Shown: piece after piece, positions 1 to 6,995 of the stretch
How positions within the stretch are numbered: the first letter of the stretch is position 1
Layout of the letters: every line of letters begins with the position of its first letter
Notes under the pieces: generated by a model
The model's database searches: none
The model's input: only the letters and a program-made list of their open reading frames with translations
What the model was told of the DNA's origin: nothing
Made by a program: the position numbers and the translations under genes
Source: Flavobacterium psychrophilum
Lineage (GTDB): Bacteria > Bacteroidota > Bacteroidia > Flavobacteriales > Flavobacteriaceae
Direction of reading: 5' to 3'
Assembly (NCBI GenBank): GCA_945861915.1
Contig: CAMAWK010000047.1
Location: forward strand, 1-13,019
Length of the DNA: 13,019 nt

Positions 1-1559
1 CGCAATTGCTGAATTACCTTGAGCGTTTCGGATTTTTTGTCTAAATACAATGGGATGGAATCGCCGGGATAAAAGAGTTCTTCTAATCTTTTTGCGATGC
101 CAATAATGGTAATTTTTCCTCGTAAACCTAGCTCGTCGATACTTTTTAAGGCTGATGACAATTGTCCTTTGCCTCCATCTATGATGATGAGTTGCGGCAA
201 AGGTTGGTTTTCGTCTAGCAATCGTTTGTACCGTCTAAAAACGACTTCTGTCATTGAGGCAAAATCATCGGGTCCTTCAACGGTTTTGATATTGAAATGT
301 CTGTAGTCTTTTTTGCTGGGTTTTCCGTCCTTGAAAACGACACAAGCCGCTACGGGATTGGTTCCTTGAATGTTAGAGTTGTCAAAACACTCAATGTGTC
401 GCGGTTCTACAGGCAGTCGCAAATCGGTTTTCATTTGTGCCATAATTCGGTTGGTATGCCGATCTGGATCTACAATTTGAAGTTGTTTCAACTGTTCGAT
501 TCTATAAAATTTGGCATTGCGGATAGACAAATCGAGAATTTGTTTTTTGTCTCCGAGTTGCGGAATAGTCACTTTTATGGTTTCGCCCAAATCAACTTCA
601 AAAGGAACAATAATTTCCCGTGATAACAATTGAAAGCGTTCTCGAAGCTCTATGATGGCTAATTCCAATAATTCTTGATCCGTTTCTTCGAGCTTTTTTT
701 TGATTTCCATCGTGTGCGAACGAATTATAGAACCGTGTGCAATTTGTAAAAAATTGACAAATGCGGCACTTTCGTCAGAAACGATAGAAAACACGTCGAT
801 GTTGGTAATTTTTGGATTGACTATAGTGGAACGCGATTGATAATTTTCGAGAATTTCGATTTTTTCTTTTATTTTTTGGGCTTCTTCAAACTGCATGTCA
901 CGAGCCAATTCGGTCATGACTTTCTTAAACTCTCGCATTGATTCTTTGAAGTTTCCTTTCAGGATTTCACGCACCGCATCGACTTGTTTTTGATAATTCT
1001 CAGATGTTTCATGTCCTTCGCAACCACCTTTGCAGTTGCCAATATGATATTCTAAACAAACTTTGAATTTATGATTCTCAATGTTTTTTGGAGTTAAATC
1101 GAAATTGCAGGTTCGGAGCGGATACAGTTCTTTGATTAAATCTAAAATAACCCCAACGGTCTTGAAACTGGTGTAAGGACCAAAATATTCCGAGCCGTCT
1201 TTCACCAATCTACGAGTGGGAAATATTCTGGAAAAAGATTCTTTTTTGATACAAATCCAAGGGTAACTTTTGTCGTCTCGCAACAAAACATTGTAGCGGG
1301 GTTGCAAGGTTTTGATTAAATTATTTTCTAACAAGAGCGCATCGGTTTCAGTAGGCACTACGATGTGTTTGATGGTTACAATTTTCTTGACCAGCACATT
1401 GGTTTTAGCAGTGTCGTGTACTTTATTGAAATAAGATGAAACTCTTTTTTTGAGGTTTTTGGCTTTGCCTACATATAAAATTTTACCTTCTTTGTCATAA
1501 TATTGATAGACTCCGGGACTGTCGGGTAGGGTTTGAATTTGTAGGTCGAGAGATGACAT
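1..1559 (-). CDS. uvrC: UvrABC system protein C (excinuclease subunit), 3' end cut off by the window edge
   Basis: UvrC makes the two incisions flanking a DNA lesion during nucleotide excision repair, working with UvrA and UvrB in the cytoplasm. I translated 519 codons from the ATG at 1559 with no interruption. Residues about 15-90 form the GIY-YIG nuclease for the 3' incision, with GVY at 16-18, Y29 in YVGKAKN, R39 and E78 matching the catalytic set. Cysteines 151, 168, 176 and 180 follow the spacing of the proposed iron-sulfur site of UvrC. A UVR motif (UvrB contact) lies near residues 205-240. The RNase H-like 5' nuclease follows, with D393 in FDNSN and D461 in IIIDGGKGQL. The sequence stops at KVIQQL, so the expected DEAHRF histidine and C-terminal helix-hairpin-helix domain lie beyond the window; this is truncation by the edge, not a broken gene. 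The family is usually about 600 residues. The gene is divergent from the cyclo-ligase gene. Confidence 0.97.
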   Translation of the reverse strand, partial: MSSLDLQIQTLPDSPGVYQYYDKEGKILYVGKAKNLKKRVSSYFNKVHDTAKTNVLVKKIVTIKHIVVPTETDALLLENNLIKTLQPRYNVLLRDDKSYPWICIKKESFSRIFPTRRLVKDGSEYFGPYTSFKTVGVILDLIKELYPLRTCNFDLTPKNIENHKFKVCLEYHIGNCKGGCEGHETSENYQKQVDAVREILKGNFKESMREFKKVMTELARDMQFEEAQKIKEKIEILENYQSRSTIVNPKITNIDVFSIVSDESAAFVNFLQIAHGSIIRSHTMEIKKKLEETDQELLELAIIELRERFQLLSREIIVPFEVDLGETIKVTIPQLGDKKQILDLSIRNAKFYRIEQLKQLQIVDPDRHTNRIMAQMKTDLRLPVEPRHIECFDNSNIQGTNPVAACVVFKDGKPSKKDYRHFNIKTVEGPDDFASMTEVVFRRYKRLLDENQPLPQLIIIDGGKGQLSSALKSIDELGLRGKITIIGIAKRLEELFYPGDSIPLYLDKKSETLKVIQQL

Positions 1560-1810
1560 TTTAGATTACAGATTTTAGATGAAAAAATTAGCCACAGATT
1601 AAACGGATTTTCTATGGTTATTTTTGATTTTTAAACTTTAAATTTGATATAACCACAAAGTACGCAAAGATTACGCTAAGTTTCTATAGTTCTCAAAGTT
1701 TTAAAACTTAAATGACCTTATATGACTTATATGGTTAAATTTTCTAAGTAAACAAATTTAACCTTAAATTCATCACAAAACAAATACAGTCTTTTTATTA
1801 CTTTTACCCA
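1560..1810. repeat. Divergent spacer filled with decayed intergenic repeat words
   Basis: No gene is visible in these 251 bp between uvrC and the cyclo-ligase gene. Three low-complexity words stand out. The first starts GCCACAGATTAAACGGATT at 1591. The second, ACCACAAAGTACGCAAAGAT from 1652, continues to about 1680 and resembles a stretch at 6996-7020. The third is a direct repeat of CTTATATG at 1717-1724 and 1726-1733. From memory, words like these recur as spacer sequence in Flavobacteriaceae genomes; their copy number here cannot be counted from one window. The uvrC promoter candidate lies at the far right of the spacer, so the repeats would fall in the uvrC leader. I found no convincing promoter for the plus-strand gene; TACTTTTA at 1799-1806 is one base off the -7 consensus but too close to the start codon. 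Confidence 0.5.
1753..1784 (-). promoter_or_regulatory. Putative uvrC promoter of Bacteroidetes type
   Basis: On the minus strand a TTTG (1784-1781) is followed after 20 nt by TAAATTTG (1760-1753). This fits the Bacteroidetes housekeeping pattern of TTG or TTTG at -33, then TAnnTTTG at -7. It would start transcription near 1746 and give uvrC an untranslated leader of roughly 185 nt. TAnnTTTG matches are fairly frequent by chance in AT-rich DNA, so this is a candidate only. Confidence 0.45.
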
Positions 1811-2374
1811 ATGACTAAAAAAGATTTACGAATAAAATACAAATCCCTACGAAAGGCAATTCCTGAAAATGAATTGGAAGAAATGAGTTTGGCAATAGCC
1901 AATAAAATTTTGACCTTACCTATTTGGGAGAAAACCTATTTTCATGTTTTTCTCCCCATTTTGGAGCAAAATGAAGTAAATACAGAATTTATTTTGCATT
2001 TACTTTCTGGAAAAGATAAAGAAATTGTCCTTTCTAAAAGTAACTTTGAAAGTCTTGAAATGACACATTACCTATTGACAGACAATACTAAAATTAAGAA
2101 AAACGAATACAATATTCCAGAACCAATTGATGGATTGGAAGTCCCTGTTAGCAAAATAGAAGTGGTTTTTGTTCCGCTTTTGGCTTTTGACAAAAAAGGA
2201 AATCGTGTGGGTTATGGCAAAGGTTTTTATGATACTTTTTTATCTAAATGCAAATCCGAATCTATTAAAATCGGACTTTCTTTTTTTAAAGCCGAAGAGC
2301 CCATTACTGATGTTTTTGAAAGTGATATAAAACTAGATTATTGTGTAACACCAAATGAGATTTATAAATTCTGA
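1811..2374 (+). CDS. 5-formyltetrahydrofolate cyclo-ligase (methenyl-THF synthetase)
   Basis: This cytoplasmic enzyme converts 5-formyltetrahydrofolate to 5,10-methenyltetrahydrofolate using ATP (EC 6.3.3.2), returning a stored or inhibitory folate to the one-carbon pool. The product is 187 aa, normal for the family. The basic N-terminus (KKDLRIKYKSLRKAI, residues 3-17) supplies the usual nucleotide-contacting Lys and Arg. E55 in QNEVNT matches the conserved substrate-binding glutamate region. NEYNIPEP (98-105) matches the family's G/N-I-x-EP element. The signature loop GNRVGYGKGFYD (130-141) is clear. The start at 1811 is the only sensible one, as the family begins right at this helix. No Shine-Dalgarno site is present, as usual in Bacteroidetes. 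The gene stands alone on the plus strand and converges on lspA, with 11 bp between the two stop codons. Confidence 0.93.
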   Translation: MTKKDLRIKYKSLRKAIPENELEEMSLAIANKILTLPIWEKTYFHVFLPILEQNEVNTEFILHLLSGKDKEIVLSKSNFESLEMTHYLLTDNTKIKKNEYNIPEPIDGLEVPVSKIEVVFVPLLAFDKKGNRVGYGKGFYDTFLSKCKSESIKIGLSFFKAEEPITDVFESDIKLDYCVTPNEIYKF

Positions 2375-2386
2375 TTTTGAATTTAT
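2364..2386. terminator. Weak hairpin across the two convergent stop codons
   Basis: ATAAATTC (2364-2371) and GAATTTAT (2379-2386) form a perfect 8-bp inverted repeat with a 7-nt loop. It covers the stop codon of the cyclo-ligase gene (2372-2374) and touches the lspA stop (2386-2388). It could act on transcripts from both sides, but neither side has a good T tract and the stem is almost all A-T, so a role as terminator is only a guess. Confidence 0.25.
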
Positions 2387-2991
2387 TAATGTTGATGAAA
2401 TGCTTTCTTGTTGAAAACAATTAAAATTCCGACACCAGTAGAAATTGCCATATCGGCAATATTGAAAATAGCATTAAAAAATTTAAAGTGATTTCCGCCA
2501 ATAATTGGCATCCATTCTGGCCAATTTCCCTCAAATAACGGAAAATAAAGCATATCAACTACTTTTCCGTGAAACCAAGTGCCATAAGGTTTCTCGTTAA
2601 ACAATGTTGCCAAATGTCCATAACTGTCATCGAAAATAATGCCATAAAAAACAGAATCTATTATATTTCCAAAAGCACCTGCCAAAATCAATGATATAGC
2701 AACAATTAGGTAATTTGAACTGTGTTTTCTTTCTACCGAATCCCAAAGCCAATACCCAATTCCGGTAACAGCTACTAATCTAAAAAGGGTTAAAAACAGT
2801 TTTCCGTATTGTCCTGGAATTACCGTTCCCCATGCCATTCCTTCGTTTTCTATTAATAAAATTTTAAACCAATTAGTAACATTTACTTGATCAATTTCTC
2901 CATAAACAAAATTAGTCTTCACTAATATTTTGGTCAATTGGTCTACCAATATGATAAGAAAAATCAAGAAATAGGCAGTATATAATTTCAT
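2386..2991 (-). CDS. lspA: Lipoprotein signal peptidase (signal peptidase II)
   Basis: LspA is an inner-membrane aspartic protease that removes the signal peptide from prolipoproteins after diacylglycerol is added to the +1 cysteine; it is the target of globomycin. I start it at 2991, giving 201 aa beginning MKLYTAYF with an immediate hydrophobic helix. An upstream in-frame ATG at 3051 would add 20 residues that read through a terminator-like hairpin and the -7 box of a predicted promoter. Family motifs are NEGMAWG (49-55), GNIID (108-112), GKVVDML (142-148) and FNIADMAISTG (176-186). D146 and D180 correspond to the catalytic aspartate pair. About four membrane segments are visible (roughly 5-24, 63-83, 93-115, 178-195). 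The stretch between the last two motifs is longer than in proteobacterial enzymes, enlarging the periplasmic side. It lies downstream of ileS and the DksA-like gene. Confidence 0.95.
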   Translation of the reverse strand: MKLYTAYFLIFLIILVDQLTKILVKTNFVYGEIDQVNVTNWFKILLIENEGMAWGTVIPGQYGKLFLTLFRLVAVTGIGYWLWDSVERKHSSNYLIVAISLILAGAFGNIIDSVFYGIIFDDSYGHLATLFNEKPYGTWFHGKVVDMLYFPLFEGNWPEWMPIIGGNHFKFFNAIFNIADMAISTGVGILIVFNKKAFHQH

Positions 2992-3010
2992 AATAATTTT
3001 TTTAAAGGCG

Positions 3011-3044
3011 CAAAAATAACTAATTTCTAAAAAAGAAATTCCAA
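3011..3044 (-). promoter_or_regulatory. Putative lspA promoter
   Basis: On the minus strand a TTG (3044-3042) is followed after 23 nt by TATTTTTG (3018-3011), a perfect TAnnTTTG -7 box. The spacing is at the upper end of the range reported for Flavobacterium. Transcription would begin near 3004, just upstream of the ATG at 2991 and downstream of the alternative ATG at 3051. This supports the shorter LspA. The -33 element sits inside the stem of the preceding terminator-like hairpin. Confidence 0.5.
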
Positions 3045-3085
3045 CTCCCAATAATTACCTATCAAATTATTGGTATTTGGAATTT
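3036..3085 (-). terminator. Rho-independent-type terminator after the DksA-like gene
   Basis: AAATTCCAA (3036-3044) pairs with TTGGAATTT (3077-3085), and CCAATAATT (3048-3056) pairs with AATTATTGG (3065-3073). The result is two perfect 9-bp stems separated by a 3x3 internal loop and closed by an 8-nt loop. On the minus strand the stem runs into a T tract (T at 3038-3036, C at 3035, then six T at 3034-3029). It begins 22 nt after the stop codon of the DksA-like gene, so its position and polarity suit termination of the ileS-dksA transcript. The plus strand has no T tract. A further TTGGAATT copy at 3091-3098 lies just outside the stem. Confidence 0.6.
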
Positions 3086-3107
3086 ATATATTGGAATTGT
3101 AAAGAAA

Positions 3108-3488
3108 TTATCGTTGCAAATTCTTAGCCTCAATACTCATTGTCGCGTGAGGAACAATCATTAAACGTTCTTTGCTTATTAATTTTCCTGTTACTTTACA
3201 GGTTCCGTAGGTTTTGTTTTCTACACGGAAAAGGGCGTTTTTCAAATCGCGAATAAACTTTTCTTGACGGATAGCCAACTGAGAATTTGCCTCTTTTGAC
3301 ATTGTTTCGCTTCCTTCTTCAAAGGCTTTAAATGTTGGCGAAGTGTCGTCAGTTCCGTTATTTAAATCATTCATGTAAGCACTTTTGATTAAATCTAAAT
3401 CTTCTTGTGCTTTGGCAATTTTTTTAAGAATAAGTACTTTGAACTCTGCTAAATCAGCATCAGAGTATCTTGCTATTTCATCTACCAT
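3108..3488 (-). CDS. DksA/TraR-family protein with a degenerate zinc finger
   Basis: The 126-aa protein has the layout of DksA/TraR regulators, which bind in the RNA polymerase secondary channel and modulate initiation, often with ppGpp. An N-terminal helical hairpin (about residues 12-90) is followed by a short finger module (94-126) in the pattern YGTCKVTGKLISKERL. Of the four zinc-ligand positions only C97 remains; the others read T100, S118 and A121, so the tetracysteine site cannot form. The DxxDxA tip motif of E. coli DksA is also not evident; the tip region reads TDDTSPTFKAFEEG. Cysteine-poor DksA paralogues are known in other bacteria, and I recall this version as common in Bacteroidetes, so it is probably a functional variant rather than a decaying gene. 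The start at 3488 lies 6 nt after the ileS stop, implying co-transcription. The target promoters are unknown. Confidence 0.88.
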   Translation of the reverse strand: MVDEIARYSDADLAEFKVLILKKIAKAQEDLDLIKSAYMNDLNNGTDDTSPTFKAFEEGSETMSKEANSQLAIRQEKFIRDLKNALFRVENKTYGTCKVTGKLISKERLMIVPHATMSIEAKNLQR

Positions 3489-3494
3489 TTTTTG

Positions 3495-6400
3495 TTATTT
3501 TGTAATTATTATTCTTGTTTTTATTTCGTCAAATTCGAGTTCCGTTCCGTTGATTAAATCATCTTCAAAAACCAATGTTTGGGTTAATGTTTCTGATTTG
3601 ATATATTCTTCATTAGCTAAAACTGCTTTTTCTAATTCAGGGTCTTTTTGCAAATGTACTTTTATTTTGTCAATAACCTCAAAACCAGAATCTTTTCTAA
3701 TATTTTGAATTCTGTTGACTAATTCTCTTGCAATTCCCTCTTGTTTTAATTCTTCAGAAATAGTGATATCCAAGGCTACCGTTATTCCGTTTGCATTGGC
3801 AACCAACCAACCTTCAATATCTTGTGAAGAAATTTCTACTTCTTCTAGTGATAAAATTATACTTTTTTCTCCAATAATGGTTGTTATGCTTCCCTCCTTC
3901 TCAAATTGATTGATTTGTTGGTTAGAAAAACCTTGTATCTCTTTGGCAATCAATCCCATATCTTTTCCAAAACGAGGTCCAAGTGTTTTAAAATTAGGCT
4001 TAATTTGTTTGATTAATATACCTGAATCATCATCCAAAAACACAATTTCTTTAACATTAACTTCCGCTTTTATAAGGTCAGAAACTGCCATAATTTCTTC
4101 CCTTTGATTGGCTTCAAGTATTGGAATCATTACCCTTTGCAAAGGTTGACGCACCTTTATCATTTCTTTTTTCCGAAGGGATAAAACCAGTGATGAAACT
4201 GTTTGTGCTTTCATCATTTTACTCTCCAACGATTTATCAACAAAGTTTTCAACCTCTTCTGGAAAAGTTGCCAAATGTACAGAGTCAAATTGTTCTGTTT
4301 GTGTTGCCACTGTTAAGTCTCTGTAAAGTTTGTCCATAAAAAACGGAGCGATTGCCGCACCCAATTTACTAATGGTTAACAAACAGGTATATAAAGTCTG
4401 ATAAGCAGCTATTTTGTCTTTTTCGTATTCCCCTTTCCAAAAACGACGTCGACACAAACGAACGTACCAATTACTCAGATTTTCTTGAACAAATTCCGAA
4501 ATGGCTCGGGCGGCTTTTGTTGGTTCATAATCGGCATAGGCTTCATCAACCACTTTTACTAAAGTATTCAATTCCGAAATAATCCAACGATCAATTTCGG
4601 CTCTTTCGCTTAACGGAATTTCATCCTCCGAATAAGTAAAATTATCAATGTTGGCGTATAAACTAAAAAACGAATAGGTATTGTAAAGCGTTCCAAAGAA
4701 TTTACGGCGTACCTCAGCAATTCCCTCCAAATCGAATTTCAAATTATCCCAAGGATTGGCATTCGAAATCATATACCAACGCGTAGCATCTGGACCGTAT
4801 TCGTTTAATGTATCAAAAGGATCGGCAGCATTTCCTAGACGTTTAGACATTTTTTGTCCGTTTTTGTCTAAAACCAAACCGTTCGAAACTACATTTTTAT
4901 AAGCAACTTTATCAAAAACTAAAGTTCCAATAGCATGTAAAGTATAAAACCAACCACGTGTTTGATCAACTCCTTCGGCAATAAAATTAGCTGGAAAGTC
5001 TTTGTTGTCGTCAATTTTATCTTTGTTTTCAAAAGGATAATGCCATTGTGCATAAGGCATCGCGCCTGAATCAAACCAAACGTCAATCAAATCCGCTTCG
5101 CGCTTCATTGGTTTTCCGGAAGCAGAAACCAAAGTGATTTCATCAACCACATTTTTATGCAAATCAACTAAATCATAATTCTCTTCAGACATATTTCCTG
5201 TTTGGAAACCTTTAAAAGGATTTTCTTTTTGGAAACCTGCCGCGATAGATTTTTCGATTTCGCTGCATAATTCTTCCACAGAACCAATCAAAATTTCTTC
5301 CGTTCCTTCCTCATTTCTCCAAATAGGTAACGGAATTCCCCAAAAACGAGAGCGCGATAAGTTCCAATCGTTAGCGTTTTTCAACCAATTTCCAAAACGA
5401 CCTTCACCGGTTGCTTTTGGCTTCCAGTTGATAGTTTCATTCAGTTCGAACATTCTGTCTCTTACTTCTGTGATTTTGATAAACCAAGAATCCAGTGGAT
5501 AATACAAAATTGGCGTGTCCGTTCTCCAGCAATGCGGGTAACTATGCACGTATTTCTCTACTTTGAAGGCTTTATTTTCCTCTTTTAGTTGAATGGCAAT
5601 TTCCACATCGATCGAGCGTTCTGGCGCTTCGCCTTCGGTGTAATATTCATTTTTTACATATTTCCCTGAAAAATTCCCCAATCCATCAATAAATTTTCCT
5701 TGTAAGTTAACTAATGGAACAGGAGTTCCCTGCCTGCCGTCAGGCAAGGCGTTTTCGTCCAAAACCAACATTGGTGGTACTTCAGGAATAGCTTCTTTAG
5801 CCACTTTTGCATCATCGGCACCAAATGTTGGAGCTGTGTGCACAATTCCTGTTCCGTCTTCGGTAGTTACAAAATCTCCCGCAATTACTCGGAATGCATC
5901 CTCTGAATTTTGATATGGCAAAACCAATTTCATCAATTGTTCGTAACGAATTCCAACTAAATCAGCACCTTTAAATTCTTTCAATATTAGATAAGGAAAT
6001 TTTATCTTTTTTTCTCCAGTTTTAAAATTTTCTAATATTCCTTCACTCCCTTCAACAAATTCTTTTCCGAATTGTTTTTTAACCAAATTTTTGGCTAAAA
6101 TTACTTTGACAGGTAAAAAAGTATATTGATTAATTGTTTCTACTAAAACATAATCAATTTTTGGACCAACGGTTAAAGCAGTATTACTTGGCAAAGTCCA
6201 AGGTGTTGTCGTCCAAGCCAAGAAATGTACTTCTCCAAATCCTTGAAGAAAGCTTGGCAAAGTTTCATTTATTGCTTTAAATTGAGCCACAACAGTGGTA
6301 TCCGTTACATCACGATAACTTCCTGGCTGATTAACTTCGTGAGAAGATAATCCTGTTCCTGCTTTTGGCGAATAGGGCTGAATAGTGTAGCCTTTGTACA

Positions 6401-6920
6401 TCAAATCCTTGTTGTAGATTTGTTTCAAAATCCACCAAACCGATTCCATATATTTAGATTTGTAGGTGATGTATGGATCTTCCATATCGACCCAATACCC
6501 CATTTTTTCGGTCAAATCGTTCCAGACATCAGTATAACGCATGACGGTTTTTTTGCAGGCTTCGTTGTATTCAGCTACAGAAATTGTTTTTCCAATATCT
6601 TCTTTGGTAATGCCCAATGAAGCTTCAGTGCCTAATTCAACTGGCAAACCATGCGTATCCCAACCAGCTTTTCTCTTTACTTGAAATCCTTTTTGAGTTT
6701 TATAACGGCAAAATATATCTTTAATAGCACGAGCCATTACGTGGTGAATGCCGGGCAATCCATTTGCGGAAGGTGGTCCTTCAAAAAAAACGAAGGGCGT
6801 ATTGCCTTCGCGAGTGGTTACACTCTTTTCGAATATGTTTTCTTTTTTCCAAAAATCAAGTACTTCTGATGCTACTTTTGGCAGGTCAAGTCCTTTATAT
6901 TCAGTGAATTTTTTGCTCAT
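3495..6920 (-). CDS. ileS: Isoleucine--tRNA ligase, long type-2-like form with a GXHH signature
   Basis: IleRS charges tRNA-Ile with isoleucine and hydrolyses mischarged valine in its CP1 editing domain. The 1141-aa protein begins with FFEGPPSANGLP, after which the class I HIGH signature reads GIHH (residues 57-60), the first and third positions being swapped relative to HXGH. WDTHGLPVE (87-95) and the editing motif HTAPTFGADD (361-370) are intact. KMSKR (690-694) is the second ATP-binding signature. The anticodon-binding helical domain includes WYVRLCRRRFW near residue 822. The C-terminal part carries KPNFKTLGPRFG near residue 975 and has no zinc-binding cysteines. This and the length point to the type 2 (eukaryote-like) IleRS group, often less sensitive to mupirocin. 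Residues about 391-398 come from an inserted palindromic repeat. It is followed directly by the dksA-like gene. Confidence 0.97.
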   Translation of the reverse strand: MSKKFTEYKGLDLPKVASEVLDFWKKENIFEKSVTTREGNTPFVFFEGPPSANGLPGIHHVMARAIKDIFCRYKTQKGFQVKRKAGWDTHGLPVELGTEASLGITKEDIGKTISVAEYNEACKKTVMRYTDVWNDLTEKMGYWVDMEDPYITYKSKYMESVWWILKQIYNKDLMYKGYTIQPYSPKAGTGLSSHEVNQPGSYRDVTDTTVVAQFKAINETLPSFLQGFGEVHFLAWTTTPWTLPSNTALTVGPKIDYVLVETINQYTFLPVKVILAKNLVKKQFGKEFVEGSEGILENFKTGEKKIKFPYLILKEFKGADLVGIRYEQLMKLVLPYQNSEDAFRVIAGDFVTTEDGTGIVHTAPTFGADDAKVAKEAIPEVPPMLVLDENALPDGRQGTPVPLVNLQGKFIDGLGNFSGKYVKNEYYTEGEAPERSIDVEIAIQLKEENKAFKVEKYVHSYPHCWRTDTPILYYPLDSWFIKITEVRDRMFELNETINWKPKATGEGRFGNWLKNANDWNLSRSRFWGIPLPIWRNEEGTEEILIGSVEELCSEIEKSIAAGFQKENPFKGFQTGNMSEENYDLVDLHKNVVDEITLVSASGKPMKREADLIDVWFDSGAMPYAQWHYPFENKDKIDDNKDFPANFIAEGVDQTRGWFYTLHAIGTLVFDKVAYKNVVSNGLVLDKNGQKMSKRLGNAADPFDTLNEYGPDATRWYMISNANPWDNLKFDLEGIAEVRRKFFGTLYNTYSFFSLYANIDNFTYSEDEIPLSERAEIDRWIISELNTLVKVVDEAYADYEPTKAARAISEFVQENLSNWYVRLCRRRFWKGEYEKDKIAAYQTLYTCLLTISKLGAAIAPFFMDKLYRDLTVATQTEQFDSVHLATFPEEVENFVDKSLESKMMKAQTVSSLVLSLRKKEMIKVRQPLQRVMIPILEANQREEIMAVSDLIKAEVNVKEIVFLDDDSGILIKQIKPNFKTLGPRFGKDMGLIAKEIQGFSNQQINQFEKEGSITTIIGEKSIILSLEEVEISSQDIEGWLVANANGITVALDITISEELKQEGIARELVNRIQNIRKDSGFEVIDKIKVHLQKDPELEKAVLANEEYIKSETLTQTLVFEDDLINGTELEFDEIKTRIIITK
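5728..5749. repeat. GC-rich palindromic repeat inserted in frame inside ileS
   Basis: On the plus strand TGCCTG (5731-5736) and CAGGCA (5741-5746) form a 6-bp stem with a 4-nt loop. CC/GG pairs (5728-5729 with 5748-5749) continue it beyond one mismatch. In the ileS reading frame the element encodes LPDGRQG (residues 392-398) between DEN and TPVPLV. It is far richer in G+C than its surroundings. From memory, close variants near CTTGCCTGCCGGCAGGCAGG, read as LPAGRQ-type peptides, occur in coding and non-coding DNA of Bacteroidetes and other environmental bacteria. Confidence 0.7.
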
Positions 6921-6944
6921 TGTATCTTTTCTAAAAACGTGGTG

Positions 6945-6952
6945 CGAAAATA
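6945..6952 (-). promoter_or_regulatory. Weak -7-like box upstream of ileS
   Basis: The minus strand reads TATTTTCG, one base off TAnnTTTG, about 25 nt before the ileS start. No TTG is found at a proper -33 distance; the nearest is TTC after 17 nt. The 161-bp gap between recO and ileS makes an independent ileS promoter plausible, but this match is weak. Confidence 0.25.
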
Positions 6953-6995
6953 AGGAATTTTGATTTATTGAAGACTAATTTCACGTTTTTTGTTT

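Noticed and set aside
97..623. Plus-strand open frames at 97-306 and 297-623
   Set aside because: They lie antisense to intact uvrC coding sequence with conserved active-site motifs and have no recognisable features of their own.
1560..1810. Riboswitch or small RNA gene in the uvrC leader
   Set aside because: The sequence is low-complexity repeat-like with no stable conserved stem or T-tract terminator that I could identify.
2992..3051. Longer LspA starting at 3051 (20 extra residues)
   Set aside because: The extra residues are not like a membrane-protein start, and this stretch holds part of a terminator hairpin and a perfect -7 promoter box; the ATG at 2991 begins directly with the first hydrophobic helix.
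3385..6963. Several small plus-strand frames opposite the dksA-like gene and ileS
   Set aside because: All are antisense shadows of well-conserved genes; none has a promoter, a plausible protein or independent support.
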